DNA of 64,000 nt from Cucumis sativus (taxonomy: Eukaryota; Streptophyta; Magnoliopsida; Cucurbitales; Cucurbitaceae). The notes beneath the pieces were generated by a model. The model was not told the DNA's origin. It worked only from the letters and a program-made list of their open reading frames with translations, and did no database searches. Shown here piece by piece: positions 59,550-64,000 of this stretch. The position numbers and the translations under genes were made by a program. The stretch spans positions 4,092,001-4,156,000 of the forward strand of contig NC_026661.2 of assembly GCF_000004075.3 (NCBI RefSeq). The letters are read 5' to 3'. The first letter of the stretch is position 1; the number at the start of each line of letters is the position of its first letter.

Positions 59550-60032
59550 TCAATCAGCAAGCCTGAAATGGTCTGGTGCATGGTATGGTTTTAGGTCAGC
59601 AACATTGAAGACTGGGTGTATGTGGATGTCTTGTGGTAGATCGATCTTGAAAGCATTATCTCTGTATTTCTTTAATATAGGGAATGGTCCAATTTGTCTG
59701 TCTTTCAGCTTGTTGTAGGTGCCAGTAGGAAATCTGCTCTTTTTCAGGTGTACCATTACTAGGTCTCCTTTGTTGAAGTGGGCTTGTCTTCTTTTTTTAT
59801 CTGCTGCCTTTTTGTAGGAGTCTGTTGTCTGTATAAGATGATCATGGACTTCCTTGTGTAGTTTTTTGATATTTTCTGCCATGCATTCTGCTTCGTTGTT
59901 GAGATCCACAGTTGTAGGGAGTGTAGTGAGATCAAAGGTTAATCGTGGTAGTTTGGTATAAACTACTTCGAAGGGGGACTTTCCTGTTGATCTGTTCTTC
60001 ATATTATTGAAGGCGAATTCAGCTTGAGCCAA
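59550..60032 (-). pseudogene. Element 2: integrase C-terminal part
   Basis: The frame reads from the integrase core end (AQAEFAFNNMKNRSTGKSPFEVVY) to the C-terminal SH3-like DNA-binding module (HFNKGDLVMVHLKK, GPFPILKKY, FNVADLKPYH), then stops. It belongs to the pol frame at 60106-62070, separated by a one-base insertion near 60145 in a run of C. Confidence 0.85.
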
Positions 60033-60105
60033 TGCTAGATCCCATTGTTTTGGTTTTGACCCGCTAAGGCAGCGTAGCAGATTACCGAGGGTCCTGTTTG
60101 TTACT

Positions 60106-62070
60106 TCAGTTTGTCCATCTGTCTGTGGGTGGGGCTGTGGTGCTGAATTTCAGTGTTGTGTCAAACTTCTTCCACAGTGTTCGCCAAAAGTGACTCAGGA
60201 ACTTGACATCTCTGTCTGATACTATGCTTTTAGGTACTCCATGTAGTCGTACTACTTCTTTAAAGAAGAGGTTGGCTATGTAGATTGCATCATTTGTCTT
60301 TTTGCATGCTACGAAATGTGTCATTTTGCTGAATCTGTCCACTATAACCATTATTGAGTCAAATTGTCTTTGTGTTTTTGGTAATCCAATCACGAAGTCA
60401 ATTGATAAATCTTCCCATATTGAGGTCGGGATGGGTAGTGGCGAGTATAATCCTGCATTCGTGCTGGAGCCTTTGGTTCTTTGGCAGATGGGGCATCTTT
60501 TTACGAAATTATTGGAGTCTTTTCTTATTTGCGGCCAGTAGTATCGTTTGGAAGTGATCTCCAATGTCTTATTCTGTCCGAAATGTCCAGCTAGCCCTCC
60601 AGAATGTGCTTCCTTTATTAAGGCTTCACGTAGTGAGGTGTGCGGGATGCATAATTGTTCTCCTTTAAATAGATATCCTTCAACAATGTGGTAGTCATCA
60701 GCGTCTAAGAAGTTGGAGCATTTGTACCAGATATCCTTGAAGTCAGTATCTACTTCGTATAAGTCGGGTAAATGTTTGAATGCTATGATTTCCGAGGACA
60801 GTATTGTGAGTAGGGAGCCTTTTCTGCTTAGAGCATCGGCCACCTTATTCTCTTTGCCTGATTGGTGTTTGATCACGAAGTCAAACCTTTGGAGGAAGGA
60901 TATCCAGCGTGCGTGCATCCTACTGATATTCTTTTGAGCTTGAAGGTATTTTAGTGAGAAATGGTCAGTTAGGAGTACAAATTCTTTAGAGATCAGGTAG
61001 TGTTCCCATTGTTTTAGTGCTCGGACGAGGGCATACAGCTCTTGTTCGTATGTGCTCCAGGTCTGTCTTGAGGTGCTGAGTTTTTCACTGAAGTATTCGA
61101 TAGGATGTCCTTGTTGTACTAGGACAGCTCCAATCCCTGTACAGCATGCATCAACTGCTACTTCAAAAGGTGAAGAGAAATCTGGTAATCTAAGGATAGG
61201 GCTGGATGTGAGCTTCTTTTTGATATCTTCAAAGCTTTCTTGTTGTAACGGGGTCCATTTGAAGTTTCCTTTCTTTAGACAGTCAGTTAGTGGTGCGGCT
61301 AAAGAGCTGAAATTTCTGATGAATTTCCTGTAAAACGAAGCCAGGCCGAGGAAGGCTTGTATTTCTTTAATGGAGGCAGGAGTCGGCCATGTATGGATGG
61401 CTTCGATTTTCTTTGGTTCCATGCTTATGCTTCCTTGTTTGATTATAAAGCCGAGGAATGCAATTTCTTTTTTCATAAACATGCTTTTCTTAGTATTTAT
61501 GTAGAGTTCCGCTTCTGTTAAGACTTGGAACAGCTTCCTTAGGTGTAGTAAATGCTCATCATTGTTTGTGCTGTAAACAAGTATGTCATCGAAGTAAACT
61601 ACTATGAATTTGTTGAGAAATGGGTGAAGTACCTGGTTCATCAATCTCATGAAGGTGCTGGGTGCGTTAGAAAGGCCGAATGGCATGACCATCCATTCAA
61701 ATAATCCTTCGTTTGTCTTGAAGGCTGTCTTCCATTCGTCGCCAGGTCTTACCCGTATTTGATGATAGCCACTTTTCAAGTCAATTTTCGAAAAGATACT
61801 GGCTTTTCCGAGTTGATCTAGCAGGTCACTAATCCTTGGAATGGGAAATCTATACTTTACCGTGATGCGGTTGATGGCTCTGCTGTCAACGCACATTCTC
61901 CAGCTTCCATCTTTCTTTGGCGTGAGAAGTGCTGGTACTGCACACGGGCTGAGGCTAGGTTTGATGTGCCCTTTCTTTAGTAATTCCTCAATATGATCAT
62001 GAAGTATTTTGTACTCCTGGGGGCTCATCCTATAGTGAGCCAAATTTGGTAGTGATGCTCCCGGAATCAA
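60106..62070 (-). pseudogene. Element 2: reverse transcriptase, RNase H, integrase core
   Basis: RT motifs in order: [41 protein letters not shown] and the catalytic YFDDILVYS. RNase H follows with [31 protein letters not shown] and KVADALSR. The integrase zinc-binding HHCC region is [14 protein letters not shown]...CPICQR, and the core shows Asp residues in SIDFVIGLP and VSDRDVKF. The frame is lost just before the catalytic-Glu segment. Upstream, an extra G near 62100 separates it from the protease frame. Confidence 0.92.
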
Positions 62071-62700
62071 GTCTATGTGGTGCTGTATATCTCGAAGGGG
62101 TGGGAGTCCCTTCTGGTTCTTCCTTTATATGAGGGAACTCATGAAGGAGCTGCTGTAATTTGGGTTCTATGTCTTCAACCTGTTTTTCTTTGGTTTTTTC
62201 AATAACAACCAGTCCTAGGATGTCTTGTTCCCTTTCTTTAAGCATGTTTTTCCCACTAACAGTGATGAATAACTGTTTCTCACCTCTTAACCCTTCGTTA
62301 ATCTTTCTTGTTATAGGGAGTAAGACTACCTTTCTTCCCATCCATTGAAACTCATATGTATTTTCCCTCCCTTTGTGTAATGATTGAGTATCATACTGCC
62401 AAGGTCTTCCTAGTAGGAGATGGCATACATCCATCTCAATGACATCACAAACAATTTGGTCTTTGTAGGCGTTTCCAATGGAGAGAGGGACTGTACAGAT
62501 TTCGCTGACCGTGGCTTCTCCTCCTTTTCTCACCCAACCTATCTTGTAAGGGTTTGGATGTGCTTCAGCCTTTAGATTCAAGACTGTTACTAATTTCTTT
62601 GCTACGAAGTTTTCACTGCTGCCGCTGTCTATGATTACATCACATACTCTTCCGTTTATGGTGCATCTTGTCTTGAAAAGACAGTGGCGTTGCAGGTTCT
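62030..62700 (-). pseudogene. Element 2: aspartic protease region
   Basis: The frame contains VIIDSGSSENFV near 62610-62650 (the retropepsin D-S-G active-site motif), followed by DVIEMDVCHLLLGRPWQYD, the conserved 'LLGRPW' end of gypsy proteases. It leads into RT with a one-base frameshift. Confidence 0.85.
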
Positions 62701-62834
62701 TTTCTTCCTTGGGCGTAATTAGTAACCGTTGGATAACACAAGAGACCCTTTCCCCATCATCTGCTTCAATCAGTTCAGTTTCTTCCTCTGCTTCTATACT
62801 GTCTTCACTTATCTGTCCCTCCTTCTTCGGCTAT

Positions 62835-63978
62835 TGCAATGGTTTTTCTTTGCGGACAGTTGTTGGACAGGTGGCCAGTTTGGCCACATCGGAAGCATTT
62901 TCCTAATGACGAGCGGGAGTAGCTGTTCTGACCACTAGGCTTTGAACGTCTGTTCTTTCTTTCTTTCAACGGCTACTTCTTGATTATCAATCTCTTTCCC
63001 TTTTGCTTTTGTTGAGGTTGAAGGTTGGTCGTTTGTTTTGTCTGGATAATTGTTCCTTTTTGTCGAATTTGTTTCCCATGCTGATCTTCTATTTAGATTC
63101 TTGGATCGAATTGCAATCATCTCCTCTCCACCGTTTCTGCAAATGATATTGCTTCAGACAGGAAACGAAATGGTTGTAGTCTGACCTTTTCCTTGATGTC
63201 GAATCGAAGGCCTCCCACAAATCTTGCAACCTGGTGCTGTTCATTTTCGCTTAGGTTTGTTCTTGCACTCAGGCGGTGGAATTCTTCAATGTACTCAGCT
63301 ACTGTCCGGACACCTTGGCGGCAGTTTTGGTACTGATTGTATAAAGTTTGTTCGTAGTTTGGTGGTAAGAATCTTGCCTTCAATAACTTTTTTCATCTTT
63401 TCCCATGAGCGAACCGGTTGTTTCCCGCATCTTTGTCTATTGATTTCTAACTGATCCCACCAAGCTGATGCACCAGCCCTTAATTTTAAGGCTACTAGGT
63501 GGACTTTCTTGCGTTCAGGCGTATCCATGTAGTTGAAGAAGTTTTCAGTACTCTTTATCCAGTCCAAGAATGCTTCTATGTTTCGTTTGCCATCATACAT
63601 GGGAAGGTCAATCTTCATCTTATAATCGTGGTATTCTCCTCTTCTGGCCTCAATTCTTTGGTTATTTCTTCCTGCTCGTGCTTCATCATTGAAGTTCCAC
63701 ATGTTTCCTTGTTCATCCCCGCTTGAAGAATCATCTTCTTGGGTTTCTTGCCAAGCTTCTTGATCTTCTTGAAAGTCTTCGTCAAGCTGTTGCTGTATAG
63801 CGTAACCGGGTCTCCTTCTTTGAAGTCCTCGTGGATTGTTCATGTTTCTAACGTATCCCCTTGCTCGCCGGCCTCTTGTTTCACCAAAACGTTGGTCGTT
63901 TTGGAAGTTAATTTCATTCCGTGGTGGTGGCTGTGGGAATTCTCCTCTTCGGTTTAACAGTTCGACACTTTCCATCAA
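62835..63978 (-). pseudogene. Element 2: gag with zinc knuckle, frameshifted
   Basis: Residues from MMESVELLNRRGEF continue an open frame that comes from beyond the window. Gag-domain pieces: KIDLPMYDGKRNIEAFLDW, ERKKVHLVALKLRAGASAWW, then after a frameshift near 63385 RFLPPNYEQTLYNQYQNCRQG and EQHQVARFVGGLR. A CCHC knuckle, CFRCGQTGHLSNNC, lies near 62865-62905. Additional frame breaks occur near 63118 and 62937. Confidence 0.88.
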
Positions 63979-64000
63979 CCTATCAAATTTGTTGTGGAGA

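Larger units (their letters stand above)
59321..64000 (-). mobile_element. Ty3/gypsy element 2, minus strand, nested in element 1 (continues past the window)
   Basis: Order on the minus strand from the right edge: gag, zinc knuckle, protease, reverse transcriptase, RNase H, integrase, polypurine tract, 3' LTR. That is the gypsy order (integrase after RT/RH). It interrupts the gag of element 1. At least four frameshifts are visible, so this copy cannot make a full polyprotein. The integrase C-terminal wording (GTYNKL, GPFPILKKY, FNVADL.PY) and a short LTR starting TGATG are compatible with the centromere-associated CRM-like lineage, with low certainty. Confidence 0.9.

Overview
This window is plant nuclear DNA. 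It is AT-rich, with intron-containing genes, a plant-specific DYW-type PPR gene, plant UGT85-type glucosyltransferases and plant LTR retrotransposons and Helitrons. I infer a cucurbit (Cucumis, Benincasa, Lagenaria or a relative) from the repeat style, especially the many 'TGATAGACTTCTATCA'-type miniature elements. Genus and species cannot be fixed by eye.

The dominant content is a tandem array of family-1 UDP-glycosyltransferase genes of the UGT85A type. All share one phase-1 intron after a Pro-Leu-Lys/Arg codon run. From left to right: UGT-A (exon 2 only, 1551-2491), pseudo-exon UGT-B (3064-3995), UGT-C (5120-7936), UGT-D (9770-12048), a decayed C-terminal fragment (13285-13700), UGT-E (26197-28073, broken by a 2-bp insertion), UGT-F (31649-33518), UGT-G (39191-41023), UGT-H (46362-47973), and UGT-I (51019-53020, opposite strand). 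A to D form one subgroup and E to G another; H is separate and I looks mosaic. Five copies (C, D, F, G, H) plus I have intact reading frames and an intact 44-residue PSPG sugar-donor box.

Between the two subgroups (about 13.8-25.4 kb) lies non-UGT DNA. It holds a full-length 868-residue PPR-DYW gene (18083-20689, minus). On either side are two copies of a longer repeat (14.57-16.7 kb and 22.4-23.25 kb), a small spliced minus-strand gene remnant (16455-16986), a decayed Ty1/copia RT fragment, and two solo LTRs with perfect 5-bp target-site duplications. The E-F-G interval carries a repeated upstream module, miniature TIR elements and a structurally complete non-autonomous Helitron (36259-37632, minus).

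The right end (56.6-64 kb) has the first three exons of an old-yellow-enzyme (12-oxophytodienoate reductase-like) gene. Its third intron is invaded by a nested pair of Ty3/gypsy elements: a plus-strand element with a decayed gag, itself split by a minus-strand element (192-bp LTR, gag-PR-RT-RH-IN) that runs off the window.

The UGTs probably glucosylate small lipophilic acceptors in the cytosol; acceptors cannot be read from the sequence. No rRNA, functional tRNA or CRISPR feature was seen.
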